A stretch of 64,000 nt of DNA from Pirellulaceae bacterium (GCA_028280445.1 JANQLU010000060.1:1-64000); one strand, 5' to 3'. Positions 18,195 to 27,675 are shown, numbered from the stretch's first letter. Numbers and translations are program-made. The notes: a model not told the origin generated them from the letters alone.

Positions 18195-18812
18195 ATGAGA
18201 CAGTTGATTGTATTTTCGATGTTGATCGCCTTGATCGCCATACCGTCAAACCTTGCAAATGCCCAGGAAAAATCGGAAGCCGAATTTAAAATGATGGCGA
18301 GAAAAATCGAAGCCGCCGTCAAAGCGGGCAAGTTGACCAAAGAGGAAGCCAAGAAAAAAATGGCGGCCATCAAAGAAAAACTGGCAGCCGAATATGCGAC
18401 GATCAGCAAAGCAAAACTCAAGGAAATCGCCAAAAAACTCAAGGCCGCCGTCAAAGCCGGTGAAATGACCGAAGAAGAGGCCAAGGAAAAATGGATGGCC
18501 ATTGAAAAGAAAATGGCCCGCGCAACCAGCCAAAAAGTGAACAAAAAGAAACTGGAAGCTATCGCGAAAAAGCTCAAAGCTGCGGTTGCCGCCGGGAAAA
18601 TCACCGAAGAGCAGGCCAAGGAAGAATTGGCGGTGATCAAAAAGAAAATGGCAGCGGGGCTGGTAAAAAGTAAAAAATTGAAACTCGAATCGGTGATCAA
18701 AGAACTCAAAGCCGCCGTTGCCGCTGGCAAAATCACCGAAGAACAGGCGAAAGAAAAATTGATCGCCATCAAAAAGAAATTGGCGGCTGAGAAAATCAAA
18801 CGCAAAAAATAA
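18195..18812 (+). CDS. Secreted Lys/Ala-rich protein of four SHOCT-like helical repeats
   Basis: 205 residues with GAGGAG before the ATG and a signal peptide ending LANAQ. The mature protein is four imperfect repeats of about 45 residues, each holding a unit like LKAAVKAGKITEEEAKEK followed by a helix such as MAAIKEKLAAE and a short linker. The unit resembles the SHOCT short helical hairpin. It is highly basic and Ala-rich with no cysteine. The FecR-like protein two genes downstream has one copy of the same unit, so the two may belong together. No function is known to me. Confidence 0.75.
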   Translation: MRQLIVFSMLIALIAIPSNLANAQEKSEAEFKMMARKIEAAVKAGKLTKEEAKKKMAAIKEKLAAEYATISKAKLKEIAKKLKAAVKAGEMTEEEAKEKWMAIEKKMARATSQKVNKKKLEAIAKKLKAAVAAGKITEEQAKEELAVIKKKMAAGLVKSKKLKLESVIKELKAAVAAGKITEEQAKEKLIAIKKKLAAEKIKRKK

Positions 18813-18854
18813 TTACAAATTTTTTGCTGACGATCAAATCCTGCGAAAAAAACA

Positions 18855-18878
18855 GCGTCGCGTTGCCAGACGCGACGC
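18855..18878 (+). terminator. Hairpin after the repeat-protein gene
   Basis: GCGTCGCGT and ACGCGACGC form a nine-pair stem with a six-base loop about 45 bases past the stop codon. Only a short T run follows, so termination may be weak or factor-assisted. Confidence 0.6.
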
Positions 18879-18996
18879 CGTTTCATCGCCTATTTTTTGC
18901 ACGTGAGAATAAAAAGAACTTCAATAACCGTGCAACCAAACCGCAATTTTTGAAAAATCTCCAGGTTATTTGTCACATGGGCATAGGCCAACGACA

Positions 18997-19539
18997 ATGC
19001 TAAATATGGAGAGTTGCGAACATGACAAACTGAAGCAGTTTGACGCCCTGGTTGTTGAACATCACGCTCGGTTGCGGGCTTTTGTTCGATCGCTGGGTGT
19101 TCACCCCAGTGCGGTAGATGACATTGCCCAGGAGGCGTTTTTGACGGCCTACCGCGGGTGGGATTCGTATGACCACCAACGGGATTTTGGCAAGTGGATT
19201 CGTGGGATCGCGGCGCATATCGTTCGAAACGAAATTCGAAAGGATTCGCGTCGACAACGGATCTTGCACGAAGAGCTGGCCGCCATTTTGGTCAAACGTG
19301 CTGAAGAAAACGATTGGAATCACTCACCGGTTTCGATCGAAGCCCTCCAGCATTGTCTTGCTCAATTACCGCCCAAAAGTCAACAATTGGTTCATGGTCG
19401 GTATCGCGACGGGATCACTTCAAAACATTTGAGCAAGCGATTGAATATCACCGCCGCAAATGTCAGGCAATCTTTGCTACGAATTCGCCGACAATTAAAA
19501 CAATGTGTTGAACTCCGTATCGCTGGAGAAACAGCATGA
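18997..19539 (+). CDS. ECF-type sigma factor (FecR-linked)
   Basis: About 180 residues from ATG 18997 with AGG upstream; a TTG at 18970 is also possible. Region 2 is seen at HHARLRAFVRSLGVHPSAVDDIAQEAFLTAYRGW, and region 4 at LAQLPPKSQQLVHGRYRDGITSKHLSKRLNITAANVRQSLLRIRRQL. Its stop overlaps the ATG of the FecR-like gene, so they are translationally coupled. The group is the planctomycete/verrucomicrobial sigma factor paired with a FecR-domain membrane protein. Confidence 0.9.
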   Translation: MLNMESCEHDKLKQFDALVVEHHARLRAFVRSLGVHPSAVDDIAQEAFLTAYRGWDSYDHQRDFGKWIRGIAAHIVRNEIRKDSRRQRILHEELAAILVKRAEENDWNHSPVSIEALQHCLAQLPPKSQQLVHGRYRDGITSKHLSKRLNITAANVRQSLLRIRRQLKQCVELRIAGETA

Positions 19540-20978
19540 GTCAACAACGATTCGAGGAATTACTGGGACGGCTGCTCGACGACAATATTTCCGCCGATGA
19601 ATTGGCTGAACTCTCCACGCTGATCGCAACCAACTCCGAGTGGCAACTGGAAACGGCACAACAGCTGGAAACCGCCGAGCTCCTGTCACAAGCGACCGAT
19701 GAACTCAAAGTCGATTCGTTGTTTCTGGCCGCGTTGCACTCCCGTATCGATGAATCTCCGTCAGCCGATCCCCCAACAGTTCCGTTTCCGAAAACAATGC
19801 AACCGCAGCCCGCTGGAAAAAAACGCCGGTGGGCAATCATCGGGACTGTTTTGACGCTCGCTGCTGCCATCGCGATCGCTTGTTTTTTCTATTTCAAACC
19901 GGAAAACAAATCGGCGCAAATCACCATCACTGATGTATCTGGCGAAATCACATTCACGGGCGATCGTGGAAATATCAATGACTCACTTCAGGCAGGAGAC
20001 CGCTTCGACGGAGGAACATTGGAATTGTTAACGACCGAATCATGGATCACGCTTCGGTTTCCAGATTCATCGACTCTGACATTGACCGGTCGCTCCCAGG
20101 CTACCGTCTCACAGCGCAAACAAAAAAAAATAATTCGCATGAAACATGGGCACCTGTTGGCGGATGTTACGGAGCAGCCATCCGACGCGGCCATGTTGAT
20201 TACAACACCCACCTCTGAAATCGAAGTGTTGGGGACCCGCTTTTATGTTGATTCACAACCCGATTCAACCAAGCTCGTTGTGAACGAAGGCTTGGTTCGA
20301 ATGAAGAGAATTTCTGACGGTCAACAAGTCGAGGTGGCAGCAAACCAACAAATTGTTGCAACAACGAATACCGGTGATCAATGGCAGGCTAAACGTCGTC
20401 AACCACCGCAACAACAATGGAAAGCGAATCTCAAGAACGATGTCGTTTTTGGCAAATGGGTTTCCGAATACGAAATTCTGGCAAAAAAACTCAAGGAAGC
20501 GGTCAAGCAGGGAAAAATAACTTTGGCACAAGCCGAAAAGAAAATGAAACTGCTGGACATCAATCGTGGATCCGTTTATGCGCTGCCGGTCATCAAACAA
20601 AAATTGCAACTGGCTGTTTTTTCGATTTCTCGAAATCAGAAAATGCCGGTGACGGGATCCCGCTCTGCGGTCCTGTATCTCCGTGGCCAAGCGAATTTGC
20701 CTTGCAAAATCAGAATTGGGATCAGCACGTCAAACGACCGGGGAGAATTCAGTGGAACTTATGTCGTCGCGCGAGCCCTCAAACCCAAAGCCAAAAAAAA
20801 TGGCGCCAACAGAAATGGAAACGCCTATGAGATTCAGGTTCCGTTGAAAGAATTTCAATCAAAACTGTCTCAATTTGGAAAATCACTCGACGGCAAAGAA
20901 CTCATCGAATGCTGGATCGAGGCCAAAGGCAGCAAAGTCGAGCTAAATATTCAAGAGTTGAAAATTACCAAAAAATAG
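19536..20978 (+). CDS. FecR-domain membrane protein with one SHOCT-like repeat
   Basis: 480 residues. The cytoplasmic N-terminus of about 90 residues resembles an anti-sigma domain (FEELLGRLLDDNISADELAEL). A membrane helix lies near 97-117 (WAIIGTVLTLAAAIAIACFF). The FecR domain spans about 130-285 (TLTLTGRSQATV, TPTSEIEVLGTRFYV, VNEGLVRMK). At about residues 312-335 stands AKKLKEAVKQGKITLAQAEKK, matching the repeat of the protein at 18195. The last 130 residues are beta-rich. It probably holds and releases the sigma factor with which its start codon overlaps. Confidence 0.88.
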   Translation: MSQQRFEELLGRLLDDNISADELAELSTLIATNSEWQLETAQQLETAELLSQATDELKVDSLFLAALHSRIDESPSADPPTVPFPKTMQPQPAGKKRRWAIIGTVLTLAAAIAIACFFYFKPENKSAQITITDVSGEITFTGDRGNINDSLQAGDRFDGGTLELLTTESWITLRFPDSSTLTLTGRSQATVSQRKQKKIIRMKHGHLLADVTEQPSDAAMLITTPTSEIEVLGTRFYVDSQPDSTKLVVNEGLVRMKRISDGQQVEVAANQQIVATTNTGDQWQAKRRQPPQQQWKANLKNDVVFGKWVSEYEILAKKLKEAVKQGKITLAQAEKKMKLLDINRGSVYALPVIKQKLQLAVFSISRNQKMPVTGSRSAVLYLRGQANLPCKIRIGISTSNDRGEFSGTYVVARALKPKAKKNGANRNGNAYEIQVPLKEFQSKLSQFGKSLDGKELIECWIEAKGSKVELNIQELKITKK

Positions 20979-21001
20979 CTGGAAACAGGTATCGTCACCC
21001 C

Positions 21002-21068
21002 TGAGCGGCAAGGCGCCGCCGCCGGTACGAAGCGCTAACGAACCGGCGGCTAGCGCCTTGCCGCTCAC
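21002..21068. repeat. Dispersed inverted repeat, family A (copy 2)
   Basis: Arms at 21002-21026 and 21042-21068 face each other; the left arm has a GCCGCC variant in place of GCTAGCC. The repeat lies between the convergent FecR-like and thymidine kinase genes, where it could stop transcription from both sides. Confidence 0.88.
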
Positions 21069-21102
21069 AGGATCTGGCTTGTCGGAAGCGCCTCCACCCG
21101 TT

Positions 21103-21714
21103 TCAACTCGACTGAATTTCGTCCGGGATTTGATAGCCAATCGGTGAAACTTTTTCCAATTCGAACTCGCGACGGCTCAGAGCGACATAGTGATGCCCAA
21201 TATCGATCTGCTGGCCTTCCATCACGCGATTTCCATCGACATCCAACCGCGCATTCATCGTTGCTTTTTTGCCGGTATGACAAACGGTTTTGATCTCATG
21301 CAACTCGTCGGCCCATGACAATAAATACTTGCTGCCATCAAACGGTTCGCCGCGGAAATCCGTGCGAATGCCGTAACATAACACCGGAATATTCAACCGA
21401 TCGACAACCAACGACAACTGAAGAACTTGCCGCGGCGTCAAAAATTGCGCTTCATCAAAAAATGCGCAGGCGATCGGAGTTTTCTCATGCTCTTGATGAA
21501 TCTGCAAAAACAGATCATCGTTTTGTTCAAAAGTATATGCCGCGCGATCCAATCCGATCCGAGACGAAATCCGTCCGACGTCGGCGCGATCGTCGATTTC
21601 GGGAGTGAACAGCATCACTTTCATCCCCCGCTCTTCGTAGTTGTGCGCGGATTGCAGCAACGTCGTGCTTTTTCCTGCATTCATTGCAGAATAATAGAAA
21701 TAAAGTTTTGCCAT
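21103..21714 (-). CDS. tdk: Thymidine kinase
   Basis: About 203 residues from an ATG giving MAKLYFYYSAMNAGKST; the frame is open 14 codons further upstream but without support. Phosphorylates thymidine with ATP in pyrimidine salvage. The P-loop is at 12-17 (NAGKST), and the catalytic Glu88 lies in FFDEAQF. The substrate lasso near VCHTGKKATMNARL has only one cysteine where the family usually has a CxxC pair, and no CxxH is seen at the C-terminus, so the structural zinc site appears lost. The rest matches the family and its length. Confidence 0.93.
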   Translation of the reverse strand: MAKLYFYYSAMNAGKSTTLLQSAHNYEERGMKVMLFTPEIDDRADVGRISSRIGLDRAAYTFEQNDDLFLQIHQEHEKTPIACAFFDEAQFLTPRQVLQLSLVVDRLNIPVLCYGIRTDFRGEPFDGSKYLLSWADELHEIKTVCHTGKKATMNARLDVDGNRVMEGQQIDIGHHYVALSRREFELEKVSPIGYQIPDEIQSS

Positions 21715-21752
21715 AAACATCCTCGTTTTGAAAAAGCAGCCGAATGATGGTC

Positions 21753-22427
21753 TCAAAACTCATCAACGTTGTCCGACACGATCAACTCATTAGCTGGATT
21801 CCCGTCTTCGCTCGTGAAAACCTCAGGTGTCGTTGCTAAATTGGCTGACAGCGCTGACAGGCAAATGGGAACAATCAACCCGAGTGCACATAGCCCCATT
21901 CCAATACCTGCCAGTTTCTTCCGCGGTGACGACATCCCCCAAACCGCCAGAATAAACCCCAGCACGGCGTTGATGATCGCCAGCGATGAAATCAAAGCAC
22001 CAAAAATCGCCAACGTGCCGAGGACAATCGAACCGACAGCCCCACCCACTGATGCAATACTTTCGCGCGCCAGTTGCGACTGTGGATTCTTTTGCCAATG
22101 CACCGGAGGTTTTACTCGATCGGGAATCACACTTTGACTGGCAGCCGGTGCACCTATCTTGTCCGCTCCAGTGTCTGAATCCGTGATCACGACCGGTTCG
22201 GCTGCCGCCGCTGGTGCAGACTCGCCAACGATTTCAGCATCCACAACGGAATCCGTCGTGCTCTCGTTAATGATCATGATTTCTGCATCGACAACCTGCT
22301 CCGCAACTGGCGGCTCCGCCTCCGAACAAGGGCCGGCTTCCTGGGAAACATCTTCCGCTGACTCCATCGCATCACGCGGAACTGCTTCAGGCATGTCGTC
22401 GTTTTGTTTGCTGGGCTCAAATTCCAT
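21753..22427 (-). CDS. DUF4190-like membrane protein with acidic N-terminal region
   Basis: 224 residues. The first 120 are acidic and low in complexity, with repeated VVDAEI units. Two hydrophobic segments follow (about 130-165, SIVLGTLAIFGALISSLAI, and 172-195) with a SSPRKKLAGIGMGLCALGL loop typical of the short DUF4190 domain. The tail is again acidic. Function is unknown. It is divergent from the threonine synthase gene and lies just upstream of the thymidine kinase gene on the same strand. Confidence 0.75.
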   Translation of the reverse strand: MEFEPSKQNDDMPEAVPRDAMESAEDVSQEAGPCSEAEPPVAEQVVDAEIMIINESTTDSVVDAEIVGESAPAAAAEPVVITDSDTGADKIGAPAASQSVIPDRVKPPVHWQKNPQSQLARESIASVGGAVGSIVLGTLAIFGALISSLAIINAVLGFILAVWGMSSPRKKLAGIGMGLCALGLIVPICLSALSANLATTPEVFTSEDGNPANELIVSDNVDEF

Positions 22428-22586
22428 ATTGGTATCAACTACCTCAACTGCTTTTAGACCATTGTTCTAGCAATCCACACGCTCGGCAAGTGAGAGACGC
22501 CACATTCGGCGGCTCTTTCTGGCAGGTCCGGTACAACGGTCCGACACATTTTCGTACAACAAACAGAAATGAACTTTTGTTAAAGA

Positions 22587-23840
22587 ATGGGAAACATGCC
22601 TCGATACGTAACACATATTGAAAGTGCCATTGACGGGACACATTTTGATCCGGATCAGATTCAGACACTTCACGAGGGACGCCCACTGTGGGTCAAATAT
22701 GACCTGCCGGCCATTCAATCGGCGGTGGATCGACAAACCGTCATGAACCGTCCCCCAAATCTCTGGCGATATCGAGAATTGCTTCCCGTCGGCGACGTGA
22801 TTCAACCGGTTTCGCTGGGCGAAGGCATGTCTCCGATCATCGAATGTGAAAACCTCGGCCGACAATTCGATCTTCCAAACCTGTTGATCAAAGACGAATC
22901 GCAACTCCCAGCAGGCAGTTTCAAAAGCCGCGGGTTATCGATGGCCATCACGATGGCAAAACATTTTGGTGTCGAAACGGTCGCAATTCCAACGGCCGGA
23001 AATGCCGGCGGCGCAACCGCTTTGTATGCTGCTCGCGCAGGCATGGAATCAGTCGTTCTGATGCCCAGCGATACACCGGCAATCAATCAAATCGAATGTT
23101 TTCTGGCCGGCGCTAAAACATTCCTGGTCAACGGTCTGATTAACGATTGCGGAAAATTGATTGGGACCGCCAAAGAGCAAACCGGTTGGTTTGATCTGTC
23201 AACACTCAAAGAGCCGTATCGAATCGAAGGCAAGAAAACGATGGGGCTCGAATTGGCGGAACAAATGAATTGGAAACTGCCAGACGTGATTCTCTATCCC
23301 ACCGGAGGTGGAACGGGCCTGATCGGCATGTGGAAGGCGTTCAATGAACTGCGGGAATTGGGTTGGCTCGAATCTGATACCATGCCTCGAATGGTGTCGG
23401 TTCAAAGCGATGGATGTTGCCCGATTGTCCGCGCGTTTGAATCTGGCGAGCGATTCGCCGAACCGTTTGAAAACGCGGCAACCATTGCCAGCGGGTTGCG
23501 CGTCCCGGTTGCGGTTGGCGATTTTATGATTCTCGACGCCGTTGCCGAAAGCGGCGGGCAAGCGGTCGCTGCTGCAGAATCCGGATTGCAACACTGGCAG
23601 CGGCAAGCCATCGCCGCCACCGGAATTTCGATCTGTCCGGAAACCGCAGCATGCATCGGGGCGCTTGAAAAATTGAGAAATGACAACTGGATTAAATCCG
23701 ATGAAACCGTGGTGGTTTTCAATACAGGCGCCGCGCAAAAATATGTCGAAGCCGTCGATTATTCCCTGCCATCGATCGACCGGTCGCAATCCATCGAAGA
23801 AATTATTCAGCAAATCGAAGCCACCGCGCTAACCACATAA
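22587..23840 (+). CDS. thrC: Threonine synthase
   Basis: 417 residues, PLP-dependent beta-family fold. It converts O-phospho-homoserine to threonine. PLP lysine is Lys113 in AGSFKSRGL, with the phosphate loop TAGNAGGATALYAA and the glycine loop PTGGGTGLIGMWKAF. The N-terminal segment has ECENLGRQFDLPNLLIKDE as in the thrC family rather than the longer fungal type. Threonine is the substrate of the ilvA product encoded at 38787, though the two are not adjacent. Confidence 0.88.
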   Translation: MGNMPRYVTHIESAIDGTHFDPDQIQTLHEGRPLWVKYDLPAIQSAVDRQTVMNRPPNLWRYRELLPVGDVIQPVSLGEGMSPIIECENLGRQFDLPNLLIKDESQLPAGSFKSRGLSMAITMAKHFGVETVAIPTAGNAGGATALYAARAGMESVVLMPSDTPAINQIECFLAGAKTFLVNGLINDCGKLIGTAKEQTGWFDLSTLKEPYRIEGKKTMGLELAEQMNWKLPDVILYPTGGGTGLIGMWKAFNELRELGWLESDTMPRMVSVQSDGCCPIVRAFESGERFAEPFENAATIASGLRVPVAVGDFMILDAVAESGGQAVAAAESGLQHWQRQAIAATGISICPETAACIGALEKLRNDNWIKSDETVVVFNTGAAQKYVEAVDYSLPSIDRSQSIEEIIQQIEATALTT

Positions 23841-23920
23841 TTCACGAATTCGTATCTCATCCGACAGCGATAACAGCTACAATTGAAAACGAAAATCTAG
23901 CAACCAGTCCGCAGTGAATA

Positions 23921-24817
23921 ATGGCCAAAAAAAAGAAACGAAATCCAGGCGCGTTGGCTGAAGCACGCTCCGGTGACAGCACCACCAAAACACCTTCAAA
24001 GTTTGCCGCTAAACCGCCAACCATTTTGGGAATTCCCAAAAACCGCCTGCCGTTATTGATTATTTTTGTCGTCATCACCTTTGGCGGTTCGTTTGCCTGG
24101 TACAAAATCGCCAACGGCCTGTCAGTCAAACAATTGTCATATCAAAAAATCGCTGAATACGATCACGATGTCGGTGCGTTTACTCAAGGTCTCGTCTACG
24201 ACGGCAAATACCTTTATGAAAGCACCGGGCAACGCGGCGAATCAGATATCCGCAAAGTCGATTTGGAAACGGGCAAAGTCCTCCAAGAATCCCCGTTGGG
24301 CGATCAATATTTTGGCGAAGGCCTGACTTTGATGAACGACAAGTTTTATCAAATCACTTGGCAGGAAAATACTGGTTTTGTCTACGACCGCGATTTCAAC
24401 AAAATCGAAGAGTTCTCTTATGACGGGGAAGGGTGGGGCCTGACTCACGATGGAACCCATTTGATCATGAGCGATGGCACGCCAACCTTGCGGTATCTGG
24501 ACCCAAAAACTTTTAAAGTTGTCAAACGGGTTACAGTTCGCTACGGAAGTTCACGTCAATATAATATCAATGAATTGGAATACGCGGGTAACGGGCACAT
24601 TTATGCCAACGTCCTTGAGAAACAATACATTTTGGAAATCAACGCAAAAACCGGTGCCGTCATTTCGCGGATTGATTGCCGCGGCCTGATGCCCAAAGAA
24701 ATGCGCGTCGGTGTCCTCAATGGTATTGCGTTGAAAAAAAATGGGAACTTGTTGGTGACCGGCAAAAATTGGCCCAAGTTGTACGAAATCAAAATCATTG
24801 AGAGACAAGAAAAGTGA
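23921..24817 (+). CDS. Glutaminyl-peptide cyclotransferase (membrane-anchored)
   Basis: 298 residues. A lysine-rich start is followed by a membrane helix near 47-65 (LPLLIIFVVITFGGSFAWY), then a five-bladed propeller of the bacterial/plant glutaminyl cyclase type: YDHDVGAFTQGLVYDGKYLYESTGQRG, the GEGWGLTHDG segment, LMSDGTPTL and VLNGIALKK. It forms pyroglutamate at the N-termini of exported proteins. Its stop overlaps the start of the cytochrome gene. Confidence 0.88.
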   Translation: MAKKKKRNPGALAEARSGDSTTKTPSKFAAKPPTILGIPKNRLPLLIIFVVITFGGSFAWYKIANGLSVKQLSYQKIAEYDHDVGAFTQGLVYDGKYLYESTGQRGESDIRKVDLETGKVLQESPLGDQYFGEGLTLMNDKFYQITWQENTGFVYDRDFNKIEEFSYDGEGWGLTHDGTHLIMSDGTPTLRYLDPKTFKVVKRVTVRYGSSRQYNINELEYAGNGHIYANVLEKQYILEINAKTGAVISRIDCRGLMPKEMRVGVLNGIALKKNGNLLVTGKNWPKLYEIKIIERQEK

Positions 24818-26634
24818 TGAAAATTGGCAATCTTTTCAAACTCGGATTTTGTCTGGTCATCGGCTGCATGTCATTGGGCTTGAGTCATTGGCAACACCCT
24901 CACAACGGTCAAGAGTCACACCAAAATTCGCCATCGGAAAATCTCAATTCACCGCGGCGTCCGATTGCCGTCACATTTACCAGCGATGATAAAAACCTGG
25001 TAATCGCCAATCGGGACACAGGCACAATCAGCGTCGTTTCGCTGTCCAGCCGCAAAGTCATGCTGGAGAAAAAGATTGGCGAGCAATTGTCCGATTTAGC
25101 GCGTGTGGACGACACTTTTTTGGCAACGGATTTTGCCAAAAATCAACTCGTCAGTTTTCAATTAAAACGGGATGCCGAACAAAATTACCAAATCGAATCT
25201 CAGACCGTCTCGACCATACAAAACCCGGTTCGGATTGCTATTTCAAAAAACAAACAGGTCTGCATCGCAGGTCTTTGGTCTCACCGTTTGCAAATTTTCA
25301 GCCTGGATAAACTTCAGCAAATTGATTCGCACAAAAATCATCAATTGCCATTCGCGCCAGGGTCTGTTTGCTGGGGCCAAGGTGACGAGGCCGATTGCCT
25401 GTTTGTCGGTTCGGCGTTTTCGGATCAATTGATCTGTATCCGTCCTGCGAAATCGGGCGAATTCGAGCAGTTTCAGCATCAATTGCCGGGAGCCAGTATT
25501 CGCGATTTACAAATTTCTCCCGATGGCAAACATCTGTGGGTCGTTGGACAAAAACTCAACAAATTGGCCCGTTCGACGCGCAACGATATTCATTGGGGTT
25601 TAATGCTTTCGAATGAAATTCGCTCCTTTGAAATTTCAAATTGCTTTTCAAACAAAAAAAATTCCAAACTGAATCCATTGCAAACCATCGCGATTGGTTC
25701 GGATGAAAATGGCAAAGGCGACCCGGCGCATCTGGTAAAAATCGATCGCGATCGTTCCGCGATTGCATTGGCGGGCGTTCATCAAATTGCGATTCGAAAT
25801 TCAAAATCCAATCAATTTAAATATATCGATGCAGGCAAACACCCCGCGAAACTGGCGATTTCAACATCGGGAACTTGGCTTGCATCGGCTAATACGTTTT
25901 CTGATTCAGTGACGCTGGTTGATTTGAAAAACGAGAAACCTATTAATATTTCACTGGGCTCGATGGGGAAACTCACATCGGCGCAGCGTGGTGAGCAATT
26001 GTTTTTTGACGCAACCCTGTCCCATGATGGTTGGCTCAGCTGCGGCAGTTGTCATGTTCGAGGCCACACCAATGGCTTGCTCAACGACAACGCTTCCGAT
26101 GGCAGTTTCGATGCGCCAAAACTGGTCATTTCCACATTGGGTCGAGCGAACACAGCACCGTTTGCCTGGAACGGCAATGTCAAATCGTTGGCGCAGCAGG
26201 TCAAAAACTCGATTGAAAAAACGATGCAAAGTGACAACGCGGCCGATGATCAGCAAGTCGTCGACATTACCAATTATCTCAAACAACTTGCTCCGCCGCC
26301 CTCGCTCTACAACATCCGTTCCGAGATTGGTGACGGCATGAAAAAATCCGTCCAGACTGGACAAAAACTGTTTAACGATCTCGGATGCGGCGAGTGTCAT
26401 GCAGGTAAATCTTACACCAGTCGAAAAATCGTTGATGTGGGATTGGTAGACGAAGTTGGTGCGAGAAAATTTAATCCACCGTCGTTGCTGGGCGTTAGCC
26501 AGCGCACGTCGTACTTGCACGATGGTAGAGCTAAATCTTTGGATCAGCTGTTTGCCGAACAAAAACATCAACTCGACCAAGCGCTGACCGATCATCAACG
26601 AAAAGCGCTGGTCAATTTTCTCAAAACACTTTAA
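24817..26634 (+). CDS. Di-haem cytochrome c protein with N-terminal propeller
   Basis: About 605 residues from ATG 24817, overlapping the stop of the preceding gene (a GTG at 24814 is also in frame). After a signal-like segment comes a YncE-type beta-propeller of about 370 residues. The C-terminal half has two CxxCH haem sites, C409-H413 (CGSCH) and C524-H528 (CGECH), separated as in MauG/bacterial cytochrome c peroxidases. The spacing SCGSCHVRGH, then TLGRANTAPFAWNG and YLHDGRAKSL, supports that family. Likely periplasmic oxidase or electron carrier. The link to the glutaminyl cyclase is translational coupling only. Confidence 0.85.
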   Translation: MKIGNLFKLGFCLVIGCMSLGLSHWQHPHNGQESHQNSPSENLNSPRRPIAVTFTSDDKNLVIANRDTGTISVVSLSSRKVMLEKKIGEQLSDLARVDDTFLATDFAKNQLVSFQLKRDAEQNYQIESQTVSTIQNPVRIAISKNKQVCIAGLWSHRLQIFSLDKLQQIDSHKNHQLPFAPGSVCWGQGDEADCLFVGSAFSDQLICIRPAKSGEFEQFQHQLPGASIRDLQISPDGKHLWVVGQKLNKLARSTRNDIHWGLMLSNEIRSFEISNCFSNKKNSKLNPLQTIAIGSDENGKGDPAHLVKIDRDRSAIALAGVHQIAIRNSKSNQFKYIDAGKHPAKLAISTSGTWLASANTFSDSVTLVDLKNEKPINISLGSMGKLTSAQRGEQLFFDATLSHDGWLSCGSCHVRGHTNGLLNDNASDGSFDAPKLVISTLGRANTAPFAWNGNVKSLAQQVKNSIEKTMQSDNAADDQQVVDITNYLKQLAPPPSLYNIRSEIGDGMKKSVQTGQKLFNDLGCGECHAGKSYTSRKIVDVGLVDEVGARKFNPPSLLGVSQRTSYLHDGRAKSLDQLFAEQKHQLDQALTDHQRKALVNFLKTL

Positions 26635-26695
26635 TGTTGGTCGTTGCACCATAAGTGTTGCATTCAAAATCCAGTCACACTTTCTTTCATTTCGT

Positions 26696-26800
26696 GTGCC
26701 ACTGGCTCTGCCAGTGACTGTGTATTAATTCACGGTTTTCGTTCGATTGACGTATTTAAAAATCTAACAACCACTATCTCTACAAATCACTGGCGGAGCC
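26696..26800. repeat. Dispersed repeat, family D (copy 1)
   Basis: GTGCCACTGGCTCTGCCAGTG at about 26696-26716 and an inverted CACTGGCGGAGCCCTGG near 26785-26800. Related sequences recur at 37629-37748 inside the ilv operon. Confidence 0.6.
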
Positions 26801-26851
26801 CTGGATCGTCCAGCAAAACGTCAATAGAAAAAGCTCCCGTTGGCGGATTTA

Positions 26852-26878
26852 GTGAGCGGCAAGGCGCTAGCCGCCGGT
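26852..26878. repeat. Dispersed repeat, family A (single arm)
   Basis: One intact arm, GTGAGCGGCAAGGCGCTAGC and the following CCGCCGGT. The facing arm is absent, so this copy is truncated. Confidence 0.85.
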
Positions 26879-26957
26879 TCGTTAGTCCATCGCCGACACT
26901 TATTGCACTACTACCTGATTTGTCCTTCGTCTAATGACACCGCAAACTGTCGCTCTG

Positions 26958-26991
26958 AAAAAAAATGTCCAACCTCGCTTGGTTGGACATT
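26958..26991 (-). terminator. Intrinsic terminator of the gene at 27031
   Basis: AATGTCCAACC and GGTTGGACATT make an 11-pair stem with a six-base loop; on the minus strand a run of eight T follows. It lies 40 bases past the stop of the leftward gene. Confidence 0.9.
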
Positions 26992-27030
26992 GTTCAGTTT
27001 AAAAATCGGCCCGTCGGCCGCACGGCAACT

Positions 27031-27624
27031 CTATCTCGACCGGTTTGGTCTTTGACCACCGGTGGTACCGGTGGTACCGCCGATGCCAAAGCCGCCACCG
27101 CCACCGCCAGTTCGTCTGAGCGACGGAAAACGTCCGCGATTTACGCGAGCAGGCCATCCCAAATCATCCGCTTCGGCTTTCAGTACCTTGACTCGCAAAT
27201 CAATCATATCTGCTTTGGCACTTCTTCGTTTTTGGAGTTTGGCGCGCATACCTTTGAGCTGTTGAGCAAGTGCGTCGAGATGTTTTTCGTAGTCGTCCAA
27301 ACGCGAATCGTAATCCGCGGACAACAGCTGACGCAATTTGGCTTCGGCAGCTCGTTTTTCTGAATCTGTTTTGGCGGCGCGTAGTTTTTTCGCAGCACTT
27401 TCAATACCACGATCCTGTCTTTGTCGTGAGGAATAGACAGACGACCCCGACGCGAGAGCGTCTTGGGCCACCGTCGTCTCTTGGGCCAAGGGGGCCGTTG
27501 ACGACTCTTGGGCCACTATTGTAGCAGTCGACGAATTTGAAACGGCGTCCTGCTTGGCTCCATGAGGTAAAAACACCGCGGAAACGGCCGTACAGAAAAT
27601 GATCAAAGCGGATTTTGCAAACAT
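27031..27624 (-). CDS. Secreted coiled-coil protein, Gly-rich C-terminus
   Basis: 197 residues with a signal peptide (MFAKSALIIFCTAVSAVFLP). Residues 60-150 are heptad-like and charged (AAKKLRAAKTDSEKRAAEAKL, LDALAQQLKGMRAKLQKR), predicting a coiled coil. The C-terminus is Gly-rich with an NRSR end. No family is recognised. It stands downstream of, and on the same strand as, a sigma/kinase pair and may be a target of that sigma factor. Confidence 0.75.
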   Translation of the reverse strand: MFAKSALIIFCTAVSAVFLPHGAKQDAVSNSSTATIVAQESSTAPLAQETTVAQDALASGSSVYSSRQRQDRGIESAAKKLRAAKTDSEKRAAEAKLRQLLSADYDSRLDDYEKHLDALAQQLKGMRAKLQKRRSAKADMIDLRVKVLKAEADDLGWPARVNRGRFPSLRRTGGGGGGFGIGGTTGTTGGQRPNRSR

Positions 27625-27675
27625 CGTCTCTCCAATTGAAACTTAAATTAAAAAAAGTGGGTTAGTGTAATTTTG

